This document shows positions 25,056-34,471 of a stretch of 52,364 nt of DNA, in pieces. This DNA comes from RGIG5612 sp045601405 (GTDB taxonomy: Bacteria; Bacillota; Clostridia; Lachnospirales; Lachnospiraceae), in NCBI GenBank assembly GCA_045601405.1, contig JAZRZO010000092.1:1-52364 (forward strand), in the 5' to 3' direction. Numbering within the stretch: the stretch's first letter is position 1; each line of letters opens with the position of its first letter. The notes beneath the pieces are model-generated. The model made no database searches. It worked only from the letters and a program-made list of their open reading frames with translations, and was not told where the DNA came from. A program made the position numbers and the translations under genes.

Positions 25056-26495
25056 ATGGCAAAAGAAAAAAAACTGGTTGAAGATATCACATCGATGAGC
25101 GAGGACTTCGCTCAGTGGTATACCGATGTTGTTAAAAAAGCGGAGCTGATGAGGTATTCAAGTGTCAAGGGATGCATGATGATACTTCCGGCCGGATACG
25201 CGATATGGGAACTTATACAAAAGAACCTGGACGAAATGTTTAAGGAAACCGGTGTTGAAAATGTATACATGCCCATGTTCATACCGGAAGGTCTTTTGAA
25301 TAAAGAAAAAGATCATGTTGAAGGGTTTGCGCCGGAATGCGCCTGGGTGACACACGGCGGCGCTGAGGAGCTGGAGGAAAAGCTCGCAGTAAGGCCAACC
25401 TCCGAAACATTGTTCTGCGAGCTTTATTCGGATATAGTCCAGTCCTACAGAGATCTGCCGAAACTGTTCAACCAGTGGTGCTCCGTTGTCAGATGGGAAA
25501 AGACAACACGCCCGTTCTTAAGATCATCGGAATTTTTATGGCAGGAAGGGCATACGGTTCATGCCACTGCTGAGGAAGCGGAGGAAAGAACAATACAGAT
25601 GCTCAATGTTTATGCGGACTTCAGCGAAAAATTCCTTGCTATTCCAATGATCAAGGGACGCAAAAGTGATAAAGAGAAGTTTGCGGGAGCAAATGCAACC
25701 TATACTATAGAGGCGCTTATGCATGACGGGAAAGCCCTTCAGAGCGGAACCAGCCATAACTTCGGAGACGGCTTTGCAAAGGCCTTTGACATAACATATA
25801 CTGACAGTGAGAACAAACTGCAATATGTTCACCAGACCTCATGGGGCTTTTCAACCAGGACGATCGGCGCTGTTATAATGGTTCACGGAGATGACTCGGG
25901 ACTTGTGCTCCCGCCGCGGATCGCGCCTGTTCAGGTCAGAGTGATACCGGTTGCCCAGCATAAGGAGGGCGTGCTTGAGAAAGCGAATGAGATCCTTGAA
26001 GCGGTTAAAGGCGCGGGAATAAGGGCGGAAATAGATGACAGCGACAAGAGCCCGGGATGGAAGTTCAGCGAGCAGGAGATAAAAGGTATACCCCTCCGGA
26101 TAGAGATAGGCCCCAGGGACGTTGAACAGGGCAAGGTGGTTATAGTCCGCCGCGACACCAGGGAAAAAACAGAACTTCCCATAGAAGGGATAGCGGCAAG
26201 GCTTCCGGAAATGCTGGAGACGATGCAGACAGAAATGCTTGAGAGGGCAAGAAAGCACCGTGATGAGCATACCTATGAGGCAAGGACATACGAAGAGTTT
26301 AAAGACATAATAGAAAACAAGCCGGGCTTTGTTAAAGCTATGTGGTGCATGGATGAGGCTTGCGAACTGAAGATAAAGGAAGACACCACAGCCACGTCAA
26401 GATGCATGCCCTTTGAGCAGGAAAAGCTGAGCGATACCTGCGTGTGCTGTGGCAAAGAAGCCCGTGCCATGGCTTATTGGGGAAAAGCTTATTGA
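25056..26495 (+). CDS. proS: prolyl-tRNA synthetase (short, archaeal/eukaryotic-type)
   Basis: A 479-residue class II synthetase charging tRNA-Pro. Motif 2 (RWEKTTRPFLRSSEFLWQEGHT) and motif 3 (GDDSGLVLPPRIAP) are visible, followed by the anticodon-binding domain and the C-terminal zinc-binding-like domain ending MAYWGKAY. It lacks the large inserted editing domain of the common bacterial ProRS and matches the shorter type shared with archaea and many Clostridia. The stop overlaps the next start by one base (TGATG), so the cca gene is translationally coupled. Confidence 0.95.
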   Translation: MAKEKKLVEDITSMSEDFAQWYTDVVKKAELMRYSSVKGCMMILPAGYAIWELIQKNLDEMFKETGVENVYMPMFIPEGLLNKEKDHVEGFAPECAWVTHGGAEELEEKLAVRPTSETLFCELYSDIVQSYRDLPKLFNQWCSVVRWEKTTRPFLRSSEFLWQEGHTVHATAEEAEERTIQMLNVYADFSEKFLAIPMIKGRKSDKEKFAGANATYTIEALMHDGKALQSGTSHNFGDGFAKAFDITYTDSENKLQYVHQTSWGFSTRTIGAVIMVHGDDSGLVLPPRIAPVQVRVIPVAQHKEGVLEKANEILEAVKGAGIRAEIDDSDKSPGWKFSEQEIKGIPLRIEIGPRDVEQGKVVIVRRDTREKTELPIEGIAARLPEMLETMQTEMLERARKHRDEHTYEARTYEEFKDIIENKPGFVKAMWCMDEACELKIKEDTTATSRCMPFEQEKLSDTCVCCGKEARAMAYWGKAY

Positions 26496-27730
26496 TGAAT
26501 GATAACAGCAAAATAAAAATAGAGCTTCCCGAAGCTGTAAGAGAGCTTATACGCACACTTAAGGATGCCGGCTATGAAGCTTATGCGGTAGGCGGGTGCG
26601 TCAGGGACAGGCTCTTAAATAAAAACCCAAAGGACTGGGATATAACGACATCGGCTCTTCCTGAACAAGTGAAGAGCCTGTTTTCTAATACCGTGGATAC
26701 AGGGATAGAACACGGCACCGTAATGGTCATCAGAAGAGGTAAAGGCTATGAGGTCACAACTTATAGAGTTGACGGAAGATATGCAGACGGCAGGCATCCC
26801 GAAAACGTAAGCTTTACAAGATCTTTAAAAGAGGATCTGAAAAGACGGGACTTTACCGTCAACGCCTTTGCGTATGATGAGGAAAACGGGCTCACGGATC
26901 TTTTTGGTGGACAGACCGACCTTGAGAACAGACTGATAAGATGTGTGGGGGATCCGGATGAACGCTTTTCAGAGGACGCACTGCGGATAATGCGTGCTGT
27001 AAGGTTTGCCGCACAGCTTTCCTTCAGCATTGACGGACCTACCTATGAGGCTATCGGAAGGCATACGGATAATCTTAAAAACGTGAGCATAGAAAGGATA
27101 AGGGAGGAGTTTGAAAAAACTCTTATGAGCGGCGTGCCGGGGATGGCAATGCTGTATAAGGAACTTGGGATATACAGATATATCATCATCGATGATGCGC
27201 TGCGCGAAAAATGCTTTAAGAAAGATAACCTTGAGATATGCGCGCAGATAGATCCGGAGGACAGCGGAAGATACCTCCGCCTTTCGGAGTTTTTCCGACA
27301 TCTCACACCGGAAGAAACAAAAAAGGCGCTCAGGGCGCTGAAATATGATAAGATGACAATAAATACAGTTTCAGCCATAATTGCGGGAATGGGAAAAAGT
27401 ATACCTGTGCAGAGAGATGAGGTTAAAAAAGCTCTCTGCAGGGAAGGTGAGACGATATTCTTCATGGTTTCTCTGCTGAAACAAAAGGAAGCCGGGGACA
27501 ACGAGGGGGAGGCTGAGCTTTCGGACATGGCGTGCAAGGTGGCGCAGGATGTGATCGCATCTGCAGAGCCCTACCGGATATCTCACCTGGCAGTAAACGG
27601 GAAGGATCTTCAGGAAGCAGGCATAAAAGAAGGCAGGGAGATAGGCAGCGTTCTGGCAAAAATGCTTGACGCCGTGATAGCTGACCCGGCGCTAAACACA
27701 AAAGAAACACTCTTGAAAATGATAATGTAA
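26495..27730 (+). CDS. cca: CCA tRNA nucleotidyltransferase
   Basis: This class II nucleotidyltransferase adds or repairs the 3' CCA end of tRNAs. The head domain has YAVGGCVRDRLLNKNPKDWDI, with the metal-binding D-W-D, then TTYRVDGRYADGRHP and the nucleotide-selecting RRDFTVNA and EDALRIMRAVRFAAQL motifs. From ATG 26495 it has 411 residues. The upstream in-frame extension (from 26444) lies inside proS and is not expected. No HD phosphohydrolase motif is evident, so a plain CCA-adding enzyme is likely. Confidence 0.93.
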   Translation: MNDNSKIKIELPEAVRELIRTLKDAGYEAYAVGGCVRDRLLNKNPKDWDITTSALPEQVKSLFSNTVDTGIEHGTVMVIRRGKGYEVTTYRVDGRYADGRHPENVSFTRSLKEDLKRRDFTVNAFAYDEENGLTDLFGGQTDLENRLIRCVGDPDERFSEDALRIMRAVRFAAQLSFSIDGPTYEAIGRHTDNLKNVSIERIREEFEKTLMSGVPGMAMLYKELGIYRYIIIDDALREKCFKKDNLEICAQIDPEDSGRYLRLSEFFRHLTPEETKKALRALKYDKMTINTVSAIIAGMGKSIPVQRDEVKKALCREGETIFFMVSLLKQKEAGDNEGEAELSDMACKVAQDVIASAEPYRISHLAVNGKDLQEAGIKEGREIGSVLAKMLDAVIADPALNTKETLLKMIM

Positions 27731-27769
27731 CAGATCTGAATAGAATGCGTTACGCAGATGGGAGAAGAT

Positions 27770-29458
27770 ATGGACTATAAGGAATTATACGAAATCTGGC
27801 TTAATGACCCGGATATCGATGAAGAAACGAAAAAAGAGCTGGCGGCTGTAAAGGAAGATGAAAACGAGATAAAAGACCGCTTTTTCCGGGAGCTTGAATT
27901 CGGAACCGGCGGATTAAGGGGCGTTATCGGCGCCGGAACAAACCGCATGAACATCTATACCGTAGCAAAGGCAACACAGGGGCTGGCGGACTATATAAAA
28001 AAAGCAGGAGAAAAGGATCCTTCGGTCGTGATAGCTTTTGACTCAAGGCATATGTCGCCGGAGTTCGCTGATATAACAGCAGGAGTCTTAAATGCCAACG
28101 GCATTAAAGCGTATGTGTTCGAAAGCCTCAGACCGACACCCGAGCTGTCATTTGCCACAAGATATTTAGGATGCATTGCAGGTGTTAACATAACTGCAAG
28201 CCATAATCCCGCGGAATATAACGGCTATAAGGCATACTGGAAGGACGGCGCGCAGGTAACGCCGCCAAATGATACGGGGATAATGGAATGCGTAAATAAA
28301 GTGACGAATGTTCTGTCTCCGAACATCATGCCGAAGAAGGAGGCAGCGGAAAAAGGACTCTTCATCACCATAGGCAGGGATGTGGATGAGGCCTATATTA
28401 AAGAGCTGAAGGCCCAGGTAAAGGATAGAGCGGCAATAGAAAAAGCTGCGGGAGACATAAAGATAGTTTATACACCGCTGCACGGAGCAGGGATGACGAT
28501 AGTTCCCGGGCTGCTGAGAGATGAGGGCTTTGAGAACCTCTACATTGTAAGCAGGCAGGAAAAGCCGGACGGGGATTTTCCCACAGTGCTTTATCCCAAT
28601 CCAGAAAGCGCAGCGGCATTTGAGCTGGCGGATAAGCTTGGAGCCGAAAAAGGCGCGGATATCATCATAGCAACAGATCCCGACGCGGACAGGATAGGAC
28701 TTCATGTCCGGGACAGGGAGGGCACATATCATGCCCTTAGCGGAAATACCATAGGCTGTCTGATATGTGAATATGAGCTTGAGAGAAGAAAGGAAAGCGG
28801 CAGCCTGCCAAAGGATGGTTTTGTGGTGAGGTCGATAGTTTCAAGCCGTCTTTTCGATTCCATAGCGGAAAGCTGCGGAGTAGAGGTAAAGAAGGTTCTT
28901 ACAGGCTTTAAGAACATAGGCGCGGAGATATTAAAGAGCGAAGAATCGGGGAAAGGCACATTTCTTTACGGATTTGAGGAAAGCTACGGGTATCTTACGG
29001 GAACATATGCCAGGGATAAGGACGCGTGCGGAACAGCCCTTAAGATAAGCGAGATGTGCGCGTTTTACAGGCTTAAAGATATGACCTTGTGGGATGCTGT
29101 GAACGCTATGTATGAAAAATACGGATACAGCCACGAGAGGACTATATCCCTTACTAAGAAGGGTATCAGCGGCATGCAGGAGATAGACGGAATGATGACC
29201 GGCCTGAGGAACGACCCGCCGTCATCCATAGGCGGCTATGAGGTAAAGGAATTCCTGGATTACAAAAAGCCGGAGCAGACCGGGCTTCCGTCGTCCAATG
29301 TACTGTATTTTGATATGGGCGATTCCTGGGTATGCGTAAGACCGTCAGGAACCGAGCCAAAGATAAAATTTTATATAGGAGTCAGCGCAGATACGGAGGG
29401 CGAGGCAATAAAGAAAGCAGATACTATAGAAAAAGACCTGATAAAGGAAGAGAAATAA
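27770..29458 (+). CDS. phospho-sugar mutase (phosphoglucomutase/phosphomannomutase family)
   Basis: A 562-residue alpha-D-phosphohexomutase interconverting sugar 1- and 6-phosphates. The four family loops are visible: TASHNPAEYNGYK with the phospho-Ser, DPDADR for Mg, GFEESYGYLTG for sugar, and RPSGTEPKIK for phosphate. Its size and the N-terminal GTGGLRGVIGAGTNRMN match the PgcA-type enzymes of Gram-positive bacteria, which supply glucose 1-phosphate for wall and exopolysaccharide precursors. The start at 27770 follows GGGAGAAG; the ATG 12 bases upstream has none. Which hexose is preferred cannot be told. Confidence 0.92.
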   Translation: MDYKELYEIWLNDPDIDEETKKELAAVKEDENEIKDRFFRELEFGTGGLRGVIGAGTNRMNIYTVAKATQGLADYIKKAGEKDPSVVIAFDSRHMSPEFADITAGVLNANGIKAYVFESLRPTPELSFATRYLGCIAGVNITASHNPAEYNGYKAYWKDGAQVTPPNDTGIMECVNKVTNVLSPNIMPKKEAAEKGLFITIGRDVDEAYIKELKAQVKDRAAIEKAAGDIKIVYTPLHGAGMTIVPGLLRDEGFENLYIVSRQEKPDGDFPTVLYPNPESAAAFELADKLGAEKGADIIIATDPDADRIGLHVRDREGTYHALSGNTIGCLICEYELERRKESGSLPKDGFVVRSIVSSRLFDSIAESCGVEVKKVLTGFKNIGAEILKSEESGKGTFLYGFEESYGYLTGTYARDKDACGTALKISEMCAFYRLKDMTLWDAVNAMYEKYGYSHERTISLTKKGISGMQEIDGMMTGLRNDPPSSIGGYEVKEFLDYKKPEQTGLPSSNVLYFDMGDSWVCVRPSGTEPKIKFYIGVSADTEGEAIKKADTIEKDLIKEEK

Positions 29459-29519
29459 AAAGCAGAGGCGCTGTCCGGAAAGGGGGGAGATCCGGAGGGG
29501 CTGTCTTAAAAGAAATGTA

Positions 29520-29548
29520 TTGTATTTAGTACAAAAAGATAATACTAT
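29520..29548 (+). promoter_or_regulatory. putative promoter for the superoxide reductase/rubrerythrin pair
   Basis: TTGTAT at 29520-29525 and TACTAT at 29543-29548, 17 bases apart, in the 138-base gap after the mutase gene. AGGAGG follows ahead of the next start. The gap otherwise contains only a G-rich stretch with no clear terminator. Confidence 0.5.
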
Positions 29549-29596
29549 AACAGAGGACGCAGTTTTGAGACATGATTTTTACAGGAGGAATTTTTT

Positions 29597-29971
29597 ATGG
29601 AGATGAAATTTTTGAACTGCGAACACTGCGGACAGATAGTGGCAATGGTAAAGGAGACTGGAGTGCCCATCATATGCTGTGGTGAGCCGATGAAGGAAAT
29701 GGTTGCCAACACCACAGATGCTGCAGTTGAAAAGCATGTTCCGGTTGTAGAGGTGGATGGAACCAAAGTAAATGTATGTATAGGCGAGGCAGAGCATCCT
29801 ATGCTTCCCGAGCATTATATTGAATGGGTATCACTCCAGACAAAGAACGGCAACCAGAGAAAGCAGCTTAAGCCGGGGGATGAGCCTAAGGTAAGCTTCG
29901 CGATAGAAGAGGGCGATGAGGTTGTGGCTGTATATGAGCATTGCAACCTTCACGGACTTTGGAAGAAATAG
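29597..29971 (+). CDS. dfx: desulfoferrodoxin (superoxide reductase)
   Basis: A 124-residue superoxide reductase, reducing superoxide to peroxide in anaerobes. The N-terminal desulforedoxin-like iron site has C-x2-C (CEHC) and the adjacent Cys pair (CCGEPM). The catalytic Fe(His)4Cys centre ligands are visible in EKHVPV, HPMLPEHYIEW and CNLHGLW, in the usual order. It is the two-iron class. An AGGAGG site precedes the ATG. The rubrerythrin gene starts 15 bases after, so superoxide and peroxide removal are encoded together. Confidence 0.95.
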   Translation: MEMKFLNCEHCGQIVAMVKETGVPIICCGEPMKEMVANTTDAAVEKHVPVVEVDGTKVNVCIGEAEHPMLPEHYIEWVSLQTKNGNQRKQLKPGDEPKVSFAIEEGDEVVAVYEHCNLHGLWKK

Positions 29972-29986
29972 GAGGATATTTATACT

Positions 29987-30532
29987 ATGGCAAATAAATA
30001 CGCAGGAACACAGACAGAGAAAAATCTTGAGACAGCATTTGCAGGCGAGAGCATGGCAAGGAACAAATATACATACTTTGCGTCAAAAGCAAAAAAGGAT
30101 GGTTTTGAGCAGATAGCTGCGATATTCGAAGCAACTGCAAATAACGAAAAAGAGCATGCCAAAATGTGGTATAAGGAGCTTAACGGCGGAGGGGTCTCGG
30201 ATACCGAAGCCAACCTTCACGAGGCGGCAGACGGTGAAAATTACGAGGGGACAGATATGTATGCCGGATTTGCCGAGACTGCTGAAAAAGAAGGCTTCAA
30301 AGAGCTTGCTGAAAAGTTCAGGCTTGTGGCTGCTGTAGAAAAGCATCACGAGGACAGATACAGAGCGCTCATCAGGAATATCGAGCTTGCCGAGGTATTT
30401 GCAAAGAGCGAAGTAAAGGTTTGGGAATGCAGGAACTGCGGTCACATAGTAGTGGGAGAAAAGGCTCCCGAAGTATGTCCTACCTGCGCTCATCCGCAAA
30501 GCTACTTTGAGATCAGCGCACAGAATTATTGA
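29987..30532 (+). CDS. rbr: rubrerythrin
   Basis: A 181-residue rubrerythrin. The N-terminal four-helix ferritin-like domain carries the di-iron ligands (EKNLETAFAGESMARNKY, ATANNEKEHAKMWY, VAAVEKHHEDRY), and the C-terminal rubredoxin domain has C-x2-C twice (CRNCGH, CPTCAHPQ). Such proteins reduce hydrogen peroxide with electrons from NADH or rubredoxin. It has a GGAGG ribosome binding site and forms a pair with dfx; a hairpin follows. Confidence 0.97.
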   Translation: MANKYAGTQTEKNLETAFAGESMARNKYTYFASKAKKDGFEQIAAIFEATANNEKEHAKMWYKELNGGGVSDTEANLHEAADGENYEGTDMYAGFAETAEKEGFKELAEKFRLVAAVEKHHEDRYRALIRNIELAEVFAKSEVKVWECRNCGHIVVGEKAPEVCPTCAHPQSYFEISAQNY

Positions 30533-30572
30533 TTCTGACCTGAAACTCTGGCTTGATAAACATAACATGCAT

Positions 30573-30608
30573 GGCCCCGAATGATATATGCATCCGGGGC
30601 CAATATTT
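30573..30608 (+). terminator. likely terminator after rubrerythrin
   Basis: Stem GGCCCCG/CGGGGCC (30573-30579 with 30595-30601) with a 15-base loop, followed by the weak tail AATATTT. It lies immediately ahead of the exopolysaccharide cluster start at 30612. Confidence 0.6.
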
Positions 30609-30611
30609 AGA

Positions 30612-31466
30612 ATGAAAGAGTTAACAGTAATCCTATTATCAGAAAAAAACGCTCCTTTTCAGTCGCAGTGGCAAAAGCTTGCGGAAAAAGACAGCCGGCT
30701 GGAGGTGATGACGGCAGATGTGTCCGCATCGGTCAGTCCGTATCTGGAAAGAGCGGCTGGCAGATATTTAATGCTTGAAGCAGAGGGGATAGAGCCGGTA
30801 TGCAATGTTCTGCCGGTGTTTATTGATACCCTTGAGGAAACCGACGTGGATGTGGTGATAGCAGGATATACCGGAGATCAAAAAGAAACTGCTAAAGCCA
30901 TCCATATTCCCGCAAGCGCAAGTGCCGGCAGGCGGATAGACGTGATAAAGCTGCTTAATAAATATGAAGATGTCGAAGACTGTCTGAGATACAGCTGCCT
31001 GATATATAATCTGGGCTTTTTAAAAGATACCGGGGTCTGTTTCGGAGCGGGGAGCGCTGCGGTGACGGAATATCAGATAATGCCGTTCACGTCTGTATCA
31101 TCCGTGATGATGATACCCGAAGCGATAACCGATCAGGCGGAGAGTGGACAGCCCGTGATCAGACCGGAGGATATCGAAACACTGAAAAGGATAATAGATC
31201 ATTATGCCTCTCATAAACCTATGGGAAAGGCAAGGGATGAATTTATGAGGAGGATGATAACCTCTCTTATTGACAGAGCATATGAAGACCTTCTTCTTAA
31301 AAATAAGGAAGAGGCGGCGGGGAGCGCTGCAGTGGAATTAGCGGCATATATAGAAGATAAGGATGCGGCTCTATATAAAAACACGTTGAAGAGCTGTAAA
31401 AAATATTCAATGTTGTCCCGCTCCGATATACTTACAAGACTTTACGGAAAATACCATAAGTGGTAA
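30612..31466 (+). CDS. glycosyltransferase family 2-like protein, probably non-catalytic
   Basis: A 284-residue soluble protein whose first 100 residues follow the GT-A plan: strand MKELTVILLS, then the segment AAGRYLMLEAEGIEP where an active GT2 has a metal-binding D-x-D. Here L-E-A-E-G replaces it, so metal-dependent transfer is doubtful. The rest is helical and unrecognised. It starts an exopolysaccharide cluster, 12 bases before a polyprenyl glycosylphosphotransferase gene. An ATG at 30588 in frame overlaps the preceding terminator and is less likely. Function unknown; a regulatory or scaffold role is possible. Confidence 0.6.
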   Translation: MKELTVILLSEKNAPFQSQWQKLAEKDSRLEVMTADVSASVSPYLERAAGRYLMLEAEGIEPVCNVLPVFIDTLEETDVDVVIAGYTGDQKETAKAIHIPASASAGRRIDVIKLLNKYEDVEDCLRYSCLIYNLGFLKDTGVCFGAGSAAVTEYQIMPFTSVSSVMMIPEAITDQAESGQPVIRPEDIETLKRIIDHYASHKPMGKARDEFMRRMITSLIDRAYEDLLLKNKEEAAGSAAVELAAYIEDKDAALYKNTLKSCKKYSMLSRSDILTRLYGKYHKW

Positions 31467-31478
31467 AATTTACAAGCT

Positions 31479-32915
31479 ATGTACAAGAAAGCAAGTAAGA
31501 CCTGGCTGAAGCATCTTGACTTCGCCATAATGGATCTGCTGATACTGGTAATCGTATATTTGGTTGTTGTGATGATCCGTTTCGGTTCAGATATAACAGC
31601 TGACCAGATTTCCCTGTTCACGCGTCTGGGTATTATCATGCTGATACTCTATCTTTTAGTCGCGTTGATCAACCAGGCGTACAAGAGCATATTGCAGAGA
31701 GATAAGTGGGATGAGCTTTTACGTGTCATATTGCAGGTGACCATAACCTTCCTGCTGATAACCTTCTATATGTTCGTGACACAGCAGGCTGTGCTGTTCT
31801 CACGTATCGTATTCGGCTTCACAGCGTTGTTTTCCGCCGTATTTATCTACCTTGGCAGGCTGATGTGGAAGCACATCATCAGAACCAGGATGAGAAAAGG
31901 AATGGCGCTTCCGTGGCTGATGATAGTTACGGACAGCATGCATATAGACGACTGCATGAGCGCCGTTCTGGCCAAGGCATATAATTCCTTTAACATCAAA
32001 GGCGTAGCAATGCTAGATAAGGACATGGTCGGAGAAGAGATAGTGGCGGAGGATGGCCCGGCAAAGTCTTTTCCGGTCTTATGCAACGACGAAAACCTGA
32101 AAAAATATGTTCTTTCAGATGTGGTGGATGAGGCGCTGATAATTCTTGGCGATGAGAAAAAAGAGGTGGAGCTGGTCTCATATTTTCTGGAGATGGGAGT
32201 TACCGTCCACATAGGGATCCCCGGAAAGAACAAAGGTTATCCTAATGCGGCAATAGAGAAGATGGGAGACAGCGTAGTCATAACAACATGCATGAACACC
32301 GCCTCCAATCTGCAGCTTTTTATAAAACGGCTTGCTGATATCGTAGGGGGTATTCTCGGACTGATCATAACAGGAATACTGTATCTGTTCATCGCCCCTC
32401 AGATAAAAGCAAAGGATCCCGGCCCGGCATTTTTCAAGCAGATAAGAATAGGCAAAAACGGCAGACAGTTCTACATCTATAAATTCAGGTCGATGTACAT
32501 GGATGCCGAGGAAAGAAAAAAAGAACTAATGGATCAGAACGAAATGGACGGACTGATCTTTAAAATGGAGAATGACCCCAGGATACTTCCGGGAATAGGC
32601 AACAGGATAAGAGACTGGTCGCTGGATGAATTCCCGCAGTTTTTGAATGTTCTCAAGGGTGATATGTCTTTAGTCGGAACCAGGCCTCCGACATTGGAGG
32701 AATTTGAACAATACGAGCCTCATCATAAAATGCGTCTTTCATTCAAGCCGGGTCTTACGGGACTCTGGCAGGTCAGCGGGCGCAGTGAGATAACGGATTT
32801 TGAAGAAATAGTTGAGCTGGATAACCAGTATATCAGAGAATGGAATCTGAGACTGGACGCGAAAATACTTGCCAAGACTTTCGTGGTCGTTTTACAGAGA
32901 AAAGGAGCTAAGTGA
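31479..32915 (+). CDS. exopolysaccharide polyprenyl glycosylphosphotransferase
   Basis: A 478-residue initiating enzyme that transfers sugar 1-phosphate to undecaprenyl phosphate. There are four or five N-terminal membrane helices (about 12-130), a CoA-binding-like middle domain (to about 270), a further membrane segment, and the C-terminal bacterial sugar transferase domain with FKQIRIGKNGRQFYIYKFRSM, the DEFPQFLNVLKGDMSLVGTRP motif and FKPGLTGLWQVSGRS. It matches WbaP/CpsE-type proteins. Its stop overlaps the flippase start (GTGA). Confidence 0.94.
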   Translation: MYKKASKTWLKHLDFAIMDLLILVIVYLVVVMIRFGSDITADQISLFTRLGIIMLILYLLVALINQAYKSILQRDKWDELLRVILQVTITFLLITFYMFVTQQAVLFSRIVFGFTALFSAVFIYLGRLMWKHIIRTRMRKGMALPWLMIVTDSMHIDDCMSAVLAKAYNSFNIKGVAMLDKDMVGEEIVAEDGPAKSFPVLCNDENLKKYVLSDVVDEALIILGDEKKEVELVSYFLEMGVTVHIGIPGKNKGYPNAAIEKMGDSVVITTCMNTASNLQLFIKRLADIVGGILGLIITGILYLFIAPQIKAKDPGPAFFKQIRIGKNGRQFYIYKFRSMYMDAEERKKELMDQNEMDGLIFKMENDPRILPGIGNRIRDWSLDEFPQFLNVLKGDMSLVGTRPPTLEEFEQYEPHHKMRLSFKPGLTGLWQVSGRSEITDFEEIVELDNQYIREWNLRLDAKILAKTFVVVLQRKGAK

Positions 32916-34381
32916 AAACCGCATCGATCAAAGTCAATTTTATAATGAATGCGATCTTGTCAATCTCGGGCTTCATCTTTCCTCTTATCACATTTCCATA
33001 TGTATCAAGAATTCTTCTTCCCGATGGAGTAGGGCGTGTTAACTTTGCAACATCCCTGGTCTATTATTTTATGATGATAGCCATGCTGGGAGTGCCGACA
33101 TACGGGATAAGAGCCTGTGCGCGGGTAAGGGATGATAAGCTTAAGCTAACAAAAGTGGCTCATGAACTGCTGTTTATCACCATCATCATGAGTGCCTTTG
33201 CTTATATTCTTTTCGGCATCTCACTTTTTGTTGTGCCGAGACTCTTTGATGACAGGCTACTGTACATCATTACCAGCTCAACCATACTGCTGAATGCCAT
33301 AGGGATGGAGTGGCTGTTTAAGGCGCTGGAGCAATATACATTTATCACCATAAGGTCTGTTGTGTTCAAGGCTATAGCCGCCGTCGCGATGTTCCTTCTT
33401 ATTCATCAGAAGAGCGACTATGTGATATACGGCATCATCACCGTGTTCGCTTCATCGGCATCATTTATTTTGAATTTTATCCATGCGGGGAAATATATCA
33501 GAATGCGTCCCGTCGGGGGCTATGATCTGAGGCCGCATCTCAAACCGGTCATGGTTTTTTTTGCTATGGCGTGCGCAACAACCATATATACCAACCTGGA
33601 TACGGTCATGCTGGGCTTTATGAGAGATAATACTGAGGTTGGCTACTATAACGCGGCGGTGAAGATAAAGCTGATACTGATGGCCATAGTAACGTCTCTC
33701 GGCAATGTACTGCTTCCGCGAGTATCATATTTTGTTCAAAAAGGGATGAAGGAAGAGTTTAACAGAGTCTGTGCCAAGTCTTTGAATTTTGTATTTCTCC
33801 TTGCCACCCCGCTTGTGCTGTATTTCATTATTTTCGCGAAAGAGGGGATATTCCTCTTATCAGGGGCTGCGTTTGAAGGTTCTGTTGTTCCCATGCAGAT
33901 CATAATGCCAACTGTTCTTTTTATCGGACTTACAGGCATAATGGGAATACAGGTTCTTGTGCCGCTCGGACTTGAAAAGTATGTGCTGTATTCGGAAATA
34001 GCGGGCGCTGTGATAGACCTTATACTGAACTGGCTCCTTATCCCGAAGCTGGGCGCATCCGGTGCTGCCATAGGAACCCTGGTGGCAGAGATAGTGGTCT
34101 TTATTGTTCAATGGATAGTGCTTCGCAAGAGACTTGCGGGCGCATTTAAGGCAGTGAGCTATCTTCGGATACTGGCCGGTCTGGCAGCGGGAACGGCAGC
34201 ATGTGTATGGATAAAATTCATCAGCCTGGGAAGCTTTATCACGCTTTTGATATCCGGGGTGTTATTTTTCGGCCTTTACTATGCTATATTGCTTCTTACA
34301 AGGGAAGGTCTGACCGTGGATATAACCAGGCAGGCAGCAGGCGTTCTGAAAAGTAAGCTGGGCGGAAAAAAGAGGGGCTGA
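32912..34381 (+). CDS. polysaccharide flippase (Wzx-like, MOP superfamily)
   Basis: A 489-residue polytopic membrane protein with about 14 hydrophobic segments. The opening NAILSISGFIFPLITFPYVSRIL and the following G-V-G-R-V-N-F are typical of O-antigen/exopolysaccharide Wzx flippases, which move undecaprenyl-linked repeat units outward. The start is GTG, overlapping the previous stop by four bases, so the two are translationally coupled. Confidence 0.92.
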   Translation: MKTASIKVNFIMNAILSISGFIFPLITFPYVSRILLPDGVGRVNFATSLVYYFMMIAMLGVPTYGIRACARVRDDKLKLTKVAHELLFITIIMSAFAYILFGISLFVVPRLFDDRLLYIITSSTILLNAIGMEWLFKALEQYTFITIRSVVFKAIAAVAMFLLIHQKSDYVIYGIITVFASSASFILNFIHAGKYIRMRPVGGYDLRPHLKPVMVFFAMACATTIYTNLDTVMLGFMRDNTEVGYYNAAVKIKLILMAIVTSLGNVLLPRVSYFVQKGMKEEFNRVCAKSLNFVFLLATPLVLYFIIFAKEGIFLLSGAAFEGSVVPMQIIMPTVLFIGLTGIMGIQVLVPLGLEKYVLYSEIAGAVIDLILNWLLIPKLGASGAAIGTLVAEIVVFIVQWIVLRKRLAGAFKAVSYLRILAGLAAGTAACVWIKFISLGSFITLLISGVLFFGLYYAILLLTREGLTVDITRQAAGVLKSKLGGKKRG

Positions 34382-34387
34382 TCATTT

Positions 34388-34417
34388 TTGACGGAACAAC
34401 CCCGGATATGTTAGAAT
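34388..34417 (+). promoter_or_regulatory. promoter inside the exopolysaccharide cluster
   Basis: TTGACG at 34388-34393 and TAGAAT at 34412-34417 with 18-base spacing, in the 90-base gap ahead of the Wzz-like gene. It would drive the Wzz-like gene, glf and rlmD separately from the upstream genes. Confidence 0.55.
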
Positions 34418-34422
34418 CCCTC

Positions 34423-34458
34423 GGTAAATATATATAAGAAGGTAAATACATATAAGAA
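34423..34458 (+). repeat. tandem 18-base repeat in a leader
   Basis: Two head-to-tail 18-base units, 34423-34440 and 34441-34458, starting GGTAAATA and ending ATAAGAA, differ at one base. They lie between the promoter and the ribosome binding site of the Wzz-like gene, so would be part of its leader RNA. Confidence 0.8.
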
Positions 34459-34471
34459 AAGGATAATTAAA

